64,000 bases of DNA from Marvania coccoides. Its lineage: Eukaryota; Chlorophyta; Trebouxiophyceae; Chlorellales; Chlorellaceae. Positions within the stretch are counted from its first letter, which is position 1. Each line of letters starts with the position of its first letter. The position numbers were made by a program, and so were the translations under genes. The notes beneath the pieces were generated by a model. That model was not told where the DNA came from. It searched no databases and was given only the letters and a program-made list of their open reading frames with translations. The stretch is from positions 992,001 to 1,056,000 of the forward strand of contig OY978100.1 of NCBI GenBank assembly GCA_963854735.1. Reading direction: 5' to 3'. Positions 43,846 to 56,194 of this stretch are shown in pieces.

Positions 43846-46516
43846 CTACCTCTTCCGTTCATTCTTCAAAGAAGCCGGCTCTCGCTCTCTGCGCCTGAGG
43901 GGGTGCGCAGCCAACGGGGACTGCATTTTACCTCCTCCAGAGGGCGCTGTGGTCGGCTGCTGCACCCTTCCCAGCGCTGCCGGCTGAAACTGCGAAGTTC
44001 CATTGCGCTTAGCAGTCTCCACCAGGCGCTTCCCCTTGTCGCCGCGCGCCTTCAGCACCTGCCCCAGGCCACGCGTGTAGTTGTCGGGGTTGTGATACCG
44101 AGAGATCGAGCCTGCGTCTCCATACGCCCCGGGGTCTCCCAAAGTATCCAGGGGGTGGGGGGTGTTCATCAGTCGCCACAGCGCCTCCTCAGCGGACGCC
44201 ACTTCAGGCGCAGCAGCAGCGGGCGCGGGGGGAGAGGGAGAAGAGGGCGTTGGGACGGCCATGGCCGCCGCCGCCCCCTGCGGCAGATTGGAAAGACCGT
44301 CTGACACCCTGCGAAGGGCAGTTACGACCTCCTCCACCTCCGAAGGGGTGTAGGAGCCATCGCGCCCCGCCACGGTGGGCTCCCGCAGCACAAACAGCCC
44401 CGGGCGCTGCGGCAGCATCGCGTGGAAGCCCTCGCTACCGACGAACGTTGCTTCGGGGGCCGGCTGCAGCACGATCACCTTGCCCACGAAGTTGAACATC
44501 ACCCGGCGGGCGCCGCTCAAGCAGGGGTGCTCCCTGAAGGACTCCCCCACCCTGCGCAGCAGGTCTGCCACCAGAGAGTAGTCGCAGGCGAACGCGCGAG
44601 GGACGATGTCTTTGTGCATGATAACATTGCGAACAGCAGAGTCTGGGAGGCCCAGCTTGCGCAGCACCCCAGCAGGGGCGCCGCCCGCGGCGTTGCAGTC
44701 GCCTCCAGAGTCGGCTATGCCGCAGGCGGCCGCGCCGCAGCACCCGCCGCCGCCGCCGCCCTCGCAGAAAATGGCGGGCGCGCCAAAGGTGTAGACGGGG
44801 GCCAGGTGCTCGGGGCCCAGTACCCCTCGTCGCAGGTACATCATCATCAGCAGGGTGGCCAGACTGCCCCCCAGGGAGTGCCCAGTAAACGCCACTCTAG
44901 CGGAGGGGGTCGAAGCCACGTGCTCCTGCACCAGCGGCAGGAATCGGTCGTACAGCAGCTGCGCGGTCTCATACACCCCGCGGTGCACCTTTGCGCCCAG
45001 CCCCTTGTCTTCAAATGCGACGGGGTCAAATGTCAAATTCACTTTCCAGTGGTCGACGGTATCGCTGCCCTGGATGACGAAATGCCTCACGTGACCCGCC
45101 TCGTCGTCGGCCACAAACCACTCCATGGGGGACAGGCACTGTGCGGCTGCGTTGGACTTGTTGCTGCTGGTCATCACTGCTGCGGCGACGGTGGCCAGAG
45201 TGGCGGCAGTGCTGGCCTGCCCCGCTGCCGCTGCGTTTTGCAGCTGCGCGGCGACTGACGCGATGGGGGAGGTGGCGGAAGAGGTGAACACCGAGATGTT
45301 GCTGGCCAGAGGGGCGGTGATGGGGGCGGCAGCGGAGACGACGGCATCGGCGGCAGAGGAAGCGGCAGCAGCGGCGGCAGCAGCCGCTGAGCTTGCCGCA
45401 GCGGAGAGGCTGCTGCCGACGACGTCAGAAGGCGAGAGGGGCTGCGATTTGGCGCCTGCGATGGGCTCCACCGGGTTGACACCTGGCTCGTTCTCGCCTT
45501 CCCGGTGCTGCTGGGTGCGCATGACGTAGGACATGTCGGCAGCGCCGGCGTCGCCGTCGATCATGGCTTGCAACGCCGAGACCTGCGCCAGCCGTGGGTT
45601 GACTTCGCAGACCAGAGAGGATGTGACAAGGCGCATGCGGTGGCGGCGGTACAGGCTGGCAACCTGTCGATTAAATTAATTTATGGGGGGAATTAAGAGG
45701 GAATGGTCAGTATCAATGATTGGGGCGTGACTTCAAGGCATGTACAGCCAAGGTCGATGCACTAAAAAGCGAGTAACAGTCAAATTTTATCTCACCGTCA
45801 ATTTGTCTCCCATGAAGTAGGTGAGGGCGCAGAGGTTGCTGAGCATGCGAATGTAGCGCAGTTCCATGACGCCCACCTCGCGCAGGTAGGACTCGATGGA
45901 GGGCGGGGGCTGAGGGGGAGTGGCCTGCTGGTGCTTGGAGTTGCCGGACGGCTTGGCTAAAAAGGGAGGAGGAGCTGAGAACTTGCTCACGACGGGGCGC
46001 TGGTCGGGGGATGCAATCTGCAGCAAGGATCGAGCGTGAACAGAGGGGGTTGAGGCAATCTGGCAGCACAAACGCGAATCTTGACAATGGACATGTAACC
46101 AGAAACAGAAAATTAGGGAATAAAACGGCGCTTGCAAGATTGAGAGTCACGGGTAATGGAATAAACACTGAACTAGACGGCACATTGTTGGCGCATTGCA
46201 CTCGGCAAAGTTTTAGACTCACAATTGCGACTCGATCCTTCTGGGGGTCGTCCACAGCTCGCTGCTGCTCCTGCCGCTCCCAAGAAACCTTCACAGCGGC
46301 CAACAGGGCTCCACCAAGGCCACGTGACTGCCCAGGCCCTTTTGTATGTTTTTTCTCGCTCATGCGAGCTGAATTTTGCGAATTAATCTCCGCTGGAACG
46401 AGCACTGCCCGCGGTGACAGCATATGAACGCCAATGCGAGGTATCTGACGGGGTTTCGTGGAAACTGGCACCCTGGGGGCCATCCCCCAACGCGGTAATC
46501 GAGAAGTTGTCTGCAT
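43846..46516 (-). CDS. Class 3 lipase, plastid lipase (PLIP)-like
   Basis: Probable phospho- or galactolipase of plastid membranes, related to plant PLASTID LIPASE 1-3, which release fatty acids from plastid lipids. Exons 46516-46223, 46017-45796, 45663-43846; phases agree, 777 aa. A basic N-terminal region (MQTTSRLPRWG...) suits a plastid transit peptide. Exon 2 has VMELRYIRMLSNLCALTY, the usual start of the plant lipase-3 region. The Ser nucleophile is in VAFTGHSLGGSLATLL (about residue 433), the Asp in IMHKDIVPRAFACDYS, and the His in SRYHNPDNYTRGL near the C-terminus. A ~100-residue Ala/Ser low-complexity insert and Gly/Cys-rich insert interrupt the fold. The 5' end lies 347 bp from the end of the DOMON-b561 gene. 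Confidence 0.85.
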
Positions 46517-46863
46517 CAGGTGATTGATAATTCTCAAGCAGCACTTGGGTTCCGGCGGGATGATCTCATAGTGTCAATGAACCAAATCAAACAAAAAAAT
46601 TATAAAAACGTAGGCATTGAAGACTTTCGACAGCAATATAAATTGTTCTTTGACTTGGGCCACAAAGAAATCGTTTCGGAACGTTGTGCCATCAGACGTG
46701 GCCAGGTGCAGCTGCCTCTGTTCAGCGGTCCGATAGACGCTCAGAGCATGTGGAGGCCCCCCCCGGAAGTCATCAGAGCTGTACATGAGACGTATCGCCG
46801 TTCAAGCTGCTGACACACCACCTTCCCCGCCACCCGCTCATCGCACGCTGGCCTTCGAATCTG
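46517..46863. other. Intergenic
   Basis: 347 bp between two minus-strand genes; promoter of the lipase gene by position. No other signal recognised. Confidence 0.45.
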
Positions 46864-48301
46864 TCAGCCCGCAGTGCCGGACGCCACCCGAGAGCCTGGG
46901 AAATCTTCCAAGTCTCGATCTGAATGCGGTTTCTTGCCCTTGAGCCCCCACCCACTTTTCATTCCCTCGCCAAGGATTGCCGTTGCCAGAACCAAGCCCA
47001 GAACAACAGAGTACGTTATCACCGCCCATGCGCCGACGTCCATGACTTTGATTATGCCATAATAGACATTGGAAACAGCCTGGATTAAAAAAATACTGGA
47101 TTAAGAGTACTTAGCAAAATGCCGAGAAATTCTTATTAACTTAATATCTCACCAGCAACACGGCAATGCGTCCAATCCAGTGGTGCTCAAACTCCCAAGG
47201 GCTGCGGAAACGAGCGCCGTGGCGAGGTCGAGCCAGAGCGGTGATTTGCGTTAGAGCCAGCGCTGTGGAAGTGACGCCCATGGCAAGGTGCGCTGTGTAG
47301 ATGGTGCGCTCGCCGTCCAGGGCTACAAAAATAAGGATGAAAGCGGCCGAAATCTGCGCCAGACCAAGTAGCTGCAGCGTCATATGCACGTAAAACCACT
47401 GTGGATCGAATGAACGATAGGAGTGAGCCACCACAACCCCCAGCAACAGAAACGTCCACCCAATCGCCATCAACCACGCGTGGGCCTGTGTTGAAAGTGG
47501 GAAAGGCGAAAATGACTGGTCAAACTATAGAACCCATGGAAAGTAAAGGGTAGAGGTTGAAATTAACCTCACCTTCTTCTGTGTCTCCACGGAGTCAGAT
47601 CCTAGGCTGATGGCGGCTGCACTTGACGCAAGGTCCAGTGTTGCTGTTCCGCGGGTATTGTGCATGCTCAAACGGCCTGGGGAGCTACTTAGAGGTCCGC
47701 TCGCAAAAATGACAGGCAGCTGTTCGCCGGGCATCAGCATGGAGGCTGGCAGGCTCACAACAAAATGGCCAGCAATTGCACCGTCTGCCTGCTGCCCAGC
47801 GAAAGTCTTGTCGGTGATGGCGAGGTGGCCTGGAGGGGTGACTCTGCTGCTGCTCTTCGCTGCCAAAACAAAGTCGTTAAATTCGTAGCAGCCGGGGCAA
47901 CAACTGGGGCAGGAAGCCATGACCATGGCTGAGGACCCTATCATCTGCCCTGGGGTGGCAGGGAACCCCAAAGCTGTCCACCTGCCGTCAGGAACGCCAG
48001 CCGCCAAACCAAACTCCAAGGTGACGTTTCCTGTGCTGCTGGGCGTCGAGATGCCAGGATCGGCTGCCCAAAGGACCTTTAAGAAGGGCGCAAGGATTGA
48101 GCATCCCGTAAATCGCTTGCCGTTGGCTGCATCAGTCTCCAAGGAACATTTTGAAGCGTCGAATGCGGGCGCGATCAGCGACGGCTGAGAGGCAGCGCCG
48201 GTGCTCTGTTTGAGTGCTGCTGGAAAGTATACTACAGATTGATCCCTTGTTTTAAGGACGAGAAAAACAATAGTGAGAAAGAGAAGGAGTGTGCAAGTCA
48301 T
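46864..48301 (-). CDS. DOMON-cytochrome b561 membrane protein, single DOMON
   Basis: Probable heme membrane protein of the CYB-DOM/DOMON-b561 family, which moves electrons from ascorbate across membranes. Exons 48301-47573, 47485-47153, 47079-46864; 425 aa. A hydrophobic signal (MTCTLLLFLTIVFLVL) begins the chain. A DOMON-like domain follows (KVLWAADPG, TLEFGLAAGVPDGRWTALGF, MIGSSAMVMA) with clustered Cys (CPSCCPGC). The membrane part has about five helices, with His candidates for heme in AHAWLMAIGW, YVHMTLQLLG, IYTAHLAMGV and EHHWIGRIAVLL. It is a diverged relative of the tandem pair at 56-61 kb, which have two DOMONs; here only one is evident. Confidence 0.83.
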
Positions 48302-48870
48302 ATTAATTTTAATTTTAAATTCTTTTCGCTGCTTTTGTTCAGAAGTGACCGCACGATCTATACGAACGATTTATGCATGGTGCCTAAATAGTTATAAGAA
48401 TTTTACTACAATTACGCCCCACCCAATAATTGAGTGTACCTTTGAAGAAGAAAGTCCTCTGAGAAGAAAGAAGGGACGAATGAAAGCATGCAGTGAACGT
48501 CTCAAGTTCATTCCTTCGAGGTACTAGCTGGGGCACCGCGACGCCCATGAGAAATAAGAAATTGCCTCGATATCAGTTGCCTCTCCGCGAACCTTTAAAA
48601 AGGAATTATATCACAGTGGAATGGGGGAGAACGCAAGGAATGATAAAAGAAGGCAAGGCATTAAAAAAAGATGATGGTTATTAAAAGCTACAAATTTTAT
48701 GTTACCAACTACTAGAATTTACTCTTCAAATTTGTTTTCAAAAACAGGGTGCATGCAAGTCTCAAAATCTCGTTATTTAATGTTTAAAATTGGAATGGCA
48801 GCAGCGGCCCGCACAACATCGGGCGGCATCTGGGCGCCGCTGCGCCTAGCACAGCGCTGAGGCCTTGCCC
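48302..48870. other. Intergenic
   Basis: 0.57 kb upstream of the single-DOMON gene and downstream of the helicase gene. AT-rich; nothing further recognised. Confidence 0.5.
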
Positions 48871-51800
48871 TCAGCGGAAGTGCTTGGGCTTTTTCCCGCG
48901 GCCGCCAGCATTGAACCGGCTCGCCCCCGCCTGCAGCCCCTGCACCTGCGGCCCGGTGTAGTAGGCGGTGCCGTGGGCGCGCAGCAGAGGGTCCGCGGCC
49001 GGGTCAGCCGAGGGCGTCAGGTTTTTGACAAAGAACTGCATCTCCTCGACGTTGGTCGCCATGATTCCCACCACAGGCTGCCCGTTCTCGCTCTGGTCTC
49101 CAGGGGTCTTCGTCACCGCCCGGCGCACCTGCAGCGGCTCGACGCCTTGGGTTTCCCCCTCGCCCGACCTCTTGATGGTCTTGGCGTGGCCGCTGACCTT
49201 GTGGAGGTCCACCAGGCGCGGCCACAGCCCCAGCACGGCACCGCAGAGCATGTGCTTGGTGCTGCGCCGCTGGCCCTTGGTGCAGTTCAGGGTGCGGCAG
49301 TTGTCGCCGTCCCTACAGAAAAAGAGAAGAAGAAAAAAACCCCGTTGAGAACCTGATGCCGTCCGCGCAACTTGTACGGAGAACAAAAAAGCGGAGAAAA
49401 ATTGGGAATTAACAAGAGAAAAACGCACATGCACCGGGTGGCGGTATAGTTGAACCAGGCATTCCACAAATCCTTGGCCCCATCGTCGTTCTGCACGCGG
49501 TCATAGTGTTTCTCCGCCAGCATGCCCAGGTCCCACACCTCGCACTTCTCGTGCCCGTAAGGGCGCTGAATGCGCAGCCTGATGTGGCTCGTGCGGCCCT
49601 GGGCAGCAGCGTCGTCCACGATCTCCGTCGCAAGCAGGACGTAGGGGTGGCGCGCGCCGCTCAGGCTGCAAGGAAAAAATGAACAGAAAGAAAACTCAAC
49701 GTTGAAATAACAAACCAAGTTTTCAGTTCCAGGCTCCTTATAAAATATTTATATGATTAATACTATAATTCCCATAACATTCATTGGTCGGAAAAAATTT
49801 GTCGTAACCCAGGCGACACACCTGACCATGTGGTAGCCCCTGTGCTTAAAGAAGCCAGAGAGGACGGTGCGGCCCTGGGCGATGGCGGCGGTGCGCTCGC
49901 GAGACTCCTCCAGTGCCTCTAGCGCCTCCTCGTAGCTCAGCCCGTGGTCCACGTCCACCTTCACCCAGTCCACCGCCGCCCCCGACTCCCTCTCACGGTA
50001 CACCTCACTGCGCTCCACGATGGCGATGGCGCGGCCGCTGATCTCGACAATCCCAGTATCGAGCTTGCCCTCGGAGCGGCGCTTGGCTGCACAATACAAA
50101 AAGAGAGGGTGGAAAGGGATTAAGTGGAGAAATGTGTCGTTGAAAGCAGAAAGAAAATTACGAAGGAAGACCAGGAATTTCGCTCTTTCTTACAGACAGT
50201 GGCGGCGTAGGTGTCGCTGAAGAACTTGAACAGCAGGTCCTGCTCGTCGATGGGCAGGCCCAGCATGCGGTTCAAAAAAGTGGCGACCTTGGCCTTGCTG
50301 CCCGGCGGGACCTTGTACTCGCCCTCAATGCCCTCCAGCAGGCTCAGCTCCTTCAATCTGCGGCGGAAGTAGATGAAAAAAGGCGCGTCGCTGCCCCGGG
50401 AGTCGCCGCCCAGCGCGCGCACATCCTCGGAGGCTTGCACAGCAGCGGCAGCTTCGGTGTTCATGTTGGGATCCAGGGTTGGGACGATGACGCCCGGCAG
50501 AATGAACGCCTCCTTGGTCATGCACTTCAGGACGTTGGTAAGCGCCTCGCTGCCCTCTTCGGTGTCGATGTCAAATGATTTCAGCTCGCTGCCAGCGCCC
50601 ACGGCGTTGCGGTCACCACGCAGCAACCTGAAAAAAACGTAAGGAAAAAATTGGCGTTTAGCTCACACAAATTAAAAAAATTGTTGAAGCCGCGAAAACT
50701 TACGCTCCCAAGGACTGCAAGCGCTTCGCAGCCGCGCTGGCAAAGCGCGCCTCCCCACCGCACGGTGTCACCATGATTTTGTACACAGGGGCTGAGGCCT
50801 GGTTGGCGCGATGGGACCTGCCAAACTGCTGGATGGCTTTGTCTGCTGACCATGGCAGTTCGATGGTGATGTGAAGGCGGCGAGACTGGTTGCGCACCCT
50901 CTTGTCTGCCTGCAGGGAAATGCCGGTGGAGGCTGCGTCGGAGATGATGGCTATGCGCTTGCGGCCGTCCATGAAGTAGTCCTTTTCAATGAGGTTGATG
51001 TCCTTCTGAGGGCCGTCCACATTGCGCTGGCGGTAGGTGGCCTTGCCGCCATCTCCGTCGCGCTCCACGCCGCCCTTGCGGCCAGTGAGCTCAGCCACGT
51101 TGCGGCGCCCGCCCAGCAGCTCCACCAGGTGGTCCAGCGGGTTGGGGGGCAGCTGCAGAGTAGCAAGAATAAAAAGAGGCGGAAAAGAGATGATTTTATT
51201 AATTCGAAAATGATGTTCATGCTGGTTTAAGGAATTCCCCTCATTCAAGGCTCCCCCCTCATCCCCCCCCCCCTCCCCCAGCTGTTCGCTGCTCACCTGC
51301 ACTCCTCCCTGCGCGATGGCCAGCATCCACCCTCGCATGCGCTGCAGCCGCGGGGAGAGGTCGTGGTTGACCCCGGCAGGGGGCGCCATGTCCTCGTCCT
51401 CGTCGGGAAAGTAGTCGTCGGGCACCTCGGCCTCCAGGTTTGCGCGGGGGTTGACCGCAGGGCGGTAGTCTGCCAGCGAGGCGGCAGCGGTCTCAGAGAT
51501 GGTGACCTCGCGCATCTGAAAAAGAAGAACAGCAAAGAAAAGCGACGTCAGCAAGGTTGTTGAAAGCCAACCCGACCGGGGCATTGCAGGCCACACGGGT
51601 TAGAAATTCAACTATTGCATGTTTTTACCATGGGCTGCTTGAGGGGGCTGCGCACCGCCTCGAGAACCGTATCGTCCGCCAGCAGCTTTGCCGTGGCTGC
51701 CGCAGAAGCCGCTGCGGCCTTGCGGCCGGCCTTGGAGCGGCGCTGGTTGCGGGAAGAGCTGCCGCTGCGACTGCCCACCGCAGCTTCCTCCTGCGCCACG

Positions 51801-54800
51801 ATGGCCAGCGCTGTCTCCGCAGAGGCCAGCTCCTGCTGTGCGGCGGCCACACGCTTCTGCCAGCGCGTCAGGTACAGCTGCAGCTGGCCCTTGCTGCGCT
51901 TGACCAGCTGTGCGTCAGACTCCAGGTCTCCAGAGCCGTCACCTGCAACATAAAAAAAGGAAAGAAACTTACTAAGAGAAGAAAAGAGAAATATTTAAAA
52001 GAAAGAAACAATGTAGCTCTCAGTAACGAACCTGTTGAGGAGGGCCTCACTGGCGCAGTAGAGGGGCCTGCCTCGTCGCCGACCTGCACCAGCGACTCCG
52101 CCTTCACCATCACCACGGCGGCGGCGGGAGCTGCAGGCTTGGCGGCGGCAGGAGCCTTCAGAAGGCAGCTATCGCAGGTCCAGCTCTTGGGGATGTCCCA
52201 CTCCCCGATGCAGACTACGTGCACTCCGCAGCGGCACGTGTCGCACACCGCCATCGCAATGTCGGCAGGGCGCTCGCACAGCATGCAAAATTGCGGCTGG
52301 ACGGCGGGCTCTGCCTTGACCTTGACACTGGCCTTCTTGGGGGCGTGCGCAGGGGCGGGGGCGCGGGCCAGGGTGGGCGCTGGCTTCTTCTCATTGTCGG
52401 AGTTGCCGATGAGGTCCATCGCATCGCTATCGTCATCAGAGTCTCCCAGCACCTGCTGGCGCTTGGCAGCGGGAAGAACGACAAGAGGAGCGCCGCCCTC
52501 ATCGTCGGAAGAATCCTCGATCACGATGACCTCCCGCGAGCTCTTCTTGGCAGCGCCGTCGGCAGCGGGGGCCTCAACCGTGGCCAGGGCGCGCAGGATG
52601 CGGTCTTGGTCGTGCTTCTCGCGCTTGAGGGCGTCTGCTGCGTCATCTCGCGCTTCCTGCGCGGCTATCACGAGCTTGTGTGCGCCTTTGCGGCGCGCCT
52701 CGACCTCGGCGTTCTGAGCGCGAGATTCTTCCGCGAGGATGGCCGCCTGGAGCTGCGCACGCTGCCCATCGGTGGCCCGGCGGTCGGCGCTGATGTCCGT
52801 GCCAGCCAGGCGAGCTGCGGCCTCCGCAGAGAGGCGCTGGGCTGCTGCAGCAGCGGACGCATTGGCTGCTAATTCTTGAACCGTTGGCATCTCCTTCCAC
52901 ATCTTCGCAGCATCCCACACCTGGAACCTACGAACGTGAGGAGAGCAAAAGGCAAAATTTATAAAATTTATTATGAATACGTATTTATCAGTAATATAAA
53001 AGTGATTATTGAATCGAATCAATGACACGACAGCAAGGGTTAAAACGAGCAGCGCAAAAACTCACTCCAGGTTGGGCAGGGTCCCATCACTCTCCATCGC
53101 AGATGCAAAGGGGTGGCTTTGAGGGAAGTGGTTGCGGATGTACGTCTCCAAGATGAGCTGTGGCGCTGACACGAGGTCATCGTCATTTCCATCGGCGTCC
53201 ACATACGCGTCAGGTCCGGCTTCTTCTTTAACCTTCTGCAGGTGGTCGGTCGCCGCCTCGCCTGAAAAAAATGTGTGTGTGTGTGTGTGTGTGTGGGCAA
53301 AGATGCAAATTCATTGTACAGAGATGAATGAATTCTGTGCAACAAAAAAACACTTGGGGGATTGAGAATTAATAAGAACAGAAAGAAAACGTACCAGTGC
53401 TCTGCAGCCCAATCACCACCGCCATCCCCTGCTGCACCGCCTCCCGGGCCATCATCGCGCACGCCGGCACCTTACTGGCCATCAGCATGGAGCGGAAGAA
53501 CCTCTGGTGCGCACCCCAGAACTGCGCCCGCCACCCTTTCTTGTGGGCGACATGGCACATCACGCGGTACAGCAGGTTCCAGAACAGGCACGCGCGGTCG
53601 TACATAATTTTTGAGGTGGAAGAAATGGCCACCTTGGCCAGGCCGAACTCTGCGCCGTCGTAGCTCAGCGTCCGCGCCAAATAGGAACCAGTGGCCTTGA
53701 GGGACCTGCAAAAAGAAGAGGGAGGGAGGAAGGGAAGGGAAGACGAAAAATAAATAAATGAACAGACTAATAAATGACAAATATGCGATTTGGACGCCAG
53801 ATATGTACTACATGTATAGTATACAAAAATACAATTGATAAATGAAACTCACATGGCGGCCAGCTCCAAAGCGCCCAGATTGCCGCCCCTCTTCTCCGTC
53901 AGCAGCTCCACCATCTTCTGTGTCTGCTCAGTCCCCCACATCCGCGTCATGTATGCCAGGTTGCGGGGCTCAGATGCGCCAGTGGCGGAGGAGTAGAGCA
54001 CCTTGGCGTCCCCCAGGGCCTCCTGCAGGTGGAACACGGCGCGAGCGGTCTGCGTGGTCTGCCCTCCTTTCTCAGCGATGAGGTTTTTGGCGCGGTGGGA
54101 CTCGTCGAAGACGATGAGAGCGCCATCGGTGCCGCCGCGCTTCAGCCAGCGAATGATCTGCGCCAGGCGGGAGTTGGCCGGCAGATTGCTGCGGGGGAGA
54201 AAAAGGGAGCGGAAAATAAGAAGAAGGGGCAATAGAAACACTCGAAGGTGAAGGGCAACGGAATAAATAATAACAAAGCGAGAAGAATTCAGTTTGCTTA
54301 CTTCATGTAGTAGGAGTCATCGCCAGCCTCCTCAGCGTCACTGCCCTCGCCAGAGGAGCTCGCGGCGGAGCCGCTGGCGCCCTCCTCATTGGCAGCCTCG
54401 GCCTGCAGCGCGGCGACGCGGCTGCGGGGGGCAGCGCCCCTCCCGCGCTTCTTCATCTTGGGCACTCCGCTGCGCAGCAAAGAGTAAGTGACCTGAAAAA
54501 AAAGGGAGAGGGAGGGAAAATGTTTGAAAACGGGGCGTGATTGTAGTAGCAAATTTACAGGGAAATGAGAGAGAAGAAAAATGAAATGACGGCTCACAAA
54601 GACGACCCCCTTGAAGTCTGCGTTGTTGGCGGGGACTGGAGCCCCACTCTTGGGCTCGTAGATCTGGATGTCGGCGTCGATGTCGTCCAGGTCGCGGCGG
54701 GCATCGCGGCGCAGGTCCTGAGAGACGGACACCCACAAGCAGTACCTGGAGAAGGCGAAGAAGTAAAAAGGTGGACAAATTTAAAATTCCAACAGAAAAA

Positions 54801-55691
54801 AAAGGTTTTGTGTTTTAGGTTACCTCCCGCCCATGTTCCAGTGCTGCTTGATGAGGCTGGCGATGGTGCGGCCCTTGCCCACGCCGGCGCCGTCGCCCAG
54901 AAAGAAACCGCGTCGCTTGCCGTCAGGCAGGCGGGGCCCCACGAACTTGCGCCAGGCGTAGATGCAGGCCTCGAGCTGGGCGTCACTGATGCGGCCCTCG
55001 TCCACGTCCTCGTGGAGGGTGTGGTCGGTGTCGGGCTCAGGAAGCTGCACGGAAGCCAGAGAGGCTGTCTCAACCAGAGGGTCTGGGTGGGGCAGGCAGT
55101 TGGGGTGCAGGGCGCGCACTTTGTCGGCGCTGTAGATGCTGTAGGTGTTGGCCACGTCCTCCACTTCCTCTTCCGCTCCCTGCCAAGCGGAGGAATGAAA
55201 GAATGGATGGGGAAAGGGTGAGGATTGAGCGGTCCAGACTGGAAATTAAAAATGTAAAAGGGACCAAGAATGATTGAATTTTTATTCACCTCTCCGGCAT
55301 CTTCCTCGCCGTCCTGCTGCGGCTGTTGACCGGGTGGATTGGTTGCTCTTGACGACTGGCCCGCGCGAGAACCGCTGGGGCCAGCTAAAGCTGCAGCCGC
55401 AACTGCGGCTATGGAAGGTACGAGCGGCAGGCCAAGCGAGCTACCTCCGGTAGCGTTCGTCTGCAACCAACGACGAGTCGTATTTTTTCATATGTAGGAA
55501 TTTTAAACCTCACAAAATCCTGGGCCACGTGGGTGAGCCAGGCGACAGACAACACGATTTCTGCTTACCCCTGCAGCCAAGGTCTGCGCCAGAGCAGCGA
55601 GGGAGCCGGTGATTGCATTTCCAGACAACGCAGCAGCCGCTTGCTGAGCCAGCGAGCGGCTAAGATTCTGATTATTTTTTGTAGAATCCAT
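48871..55691 (-). CDS. Strawberry-notch helicase-like protein with PHD finger (SBNO/FORGETTER1)
   Basis: Nuclear SF2-like helicase; plant FORGETTER1 keeps nucleosomes low at heat-memory genes with SWI/SNF remodelers. Sixteen exons: 55691-55569, 55460-55290, 55179-54824, 54745-54598, 54492-54302, 54188-53853, 53705-53395, 53261-53066, 52927-52032, 51942-51629, 51515-51297, 51152-50704, 50627-50194, 50086-49822, 49665-49429, 49312-48871; all phases agree, 1695 aa. Walker [14 protein letters not shown] (near 190), motif [11 protein letters not shown] (near 355, where SBNO proteins usually have DECH), motif [18 protein letters not shown] finger sits near 825-865 (CMLCERP...CDTC...HVVC...WTCDSC), between the helicase lobes. 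Lobe 2: [39 protein letters not shown]. The conserved SBNO C-terminal domain ends [10 protein letters not shown]. Confidence 0.92.
53272..53294. repeat. (GT)n microsatellite in an intron
   Basis: About 11 GT units, read as (CA)n in the transcript, lie just before the exon 8 acceptor of the helicase gene, where CA repeats can influence splicing. Confidence 0.88.
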
Positions 55692-56194
55692 TTTGAGCGT
55701 TGAAAAAGATAAACGCTAAAGAATTTATGTTTCGATCAGTTTGAAGCTCGTCATTAAGGCCTCATTGCAACCTAGACGGCGTCCAAGAACCTAGTTGAAC
55801 ACTGTAAGATTTTATTTAAAATAATAGAAGAGATTTGAGACTGAATTTGAGGAAATCGTTTCGAAGTTTGAAAATTTGGACGTCCATATATTTTCTTATT
55901 TGGGTTTTAGGTTTTACAATTTTTAAATTCAAACCCAATGCAACTGGGCGGCAGCCATTATGCCGCCACATTTATGGGGTGAAGCAAGGAAAAAGGAAAA
56001 AATAAGCCAGGGCAGCAGGAAAAAATGAAAACAACTTGGGTAATTAAAATGAAAAAGGGGGGACGGCATTTTCCCCTTCCCCCAATAAGCATAGATATAG
56101 ATATAGCAAAGAAATGATATAAAAACATTAAGAAACGGGTCAGATTCACATAGCGCCATCTTTGTATTCACAATACAAGCGAGCATTTCCAAAT
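55692..56194. other. Intergenic
   Basis: 0.5 kb, AT-rich, between the helicase 5' end and the 3' end of the first tandem DOMON-b561 gene. Nothing recognised. Confidence 0.5.
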
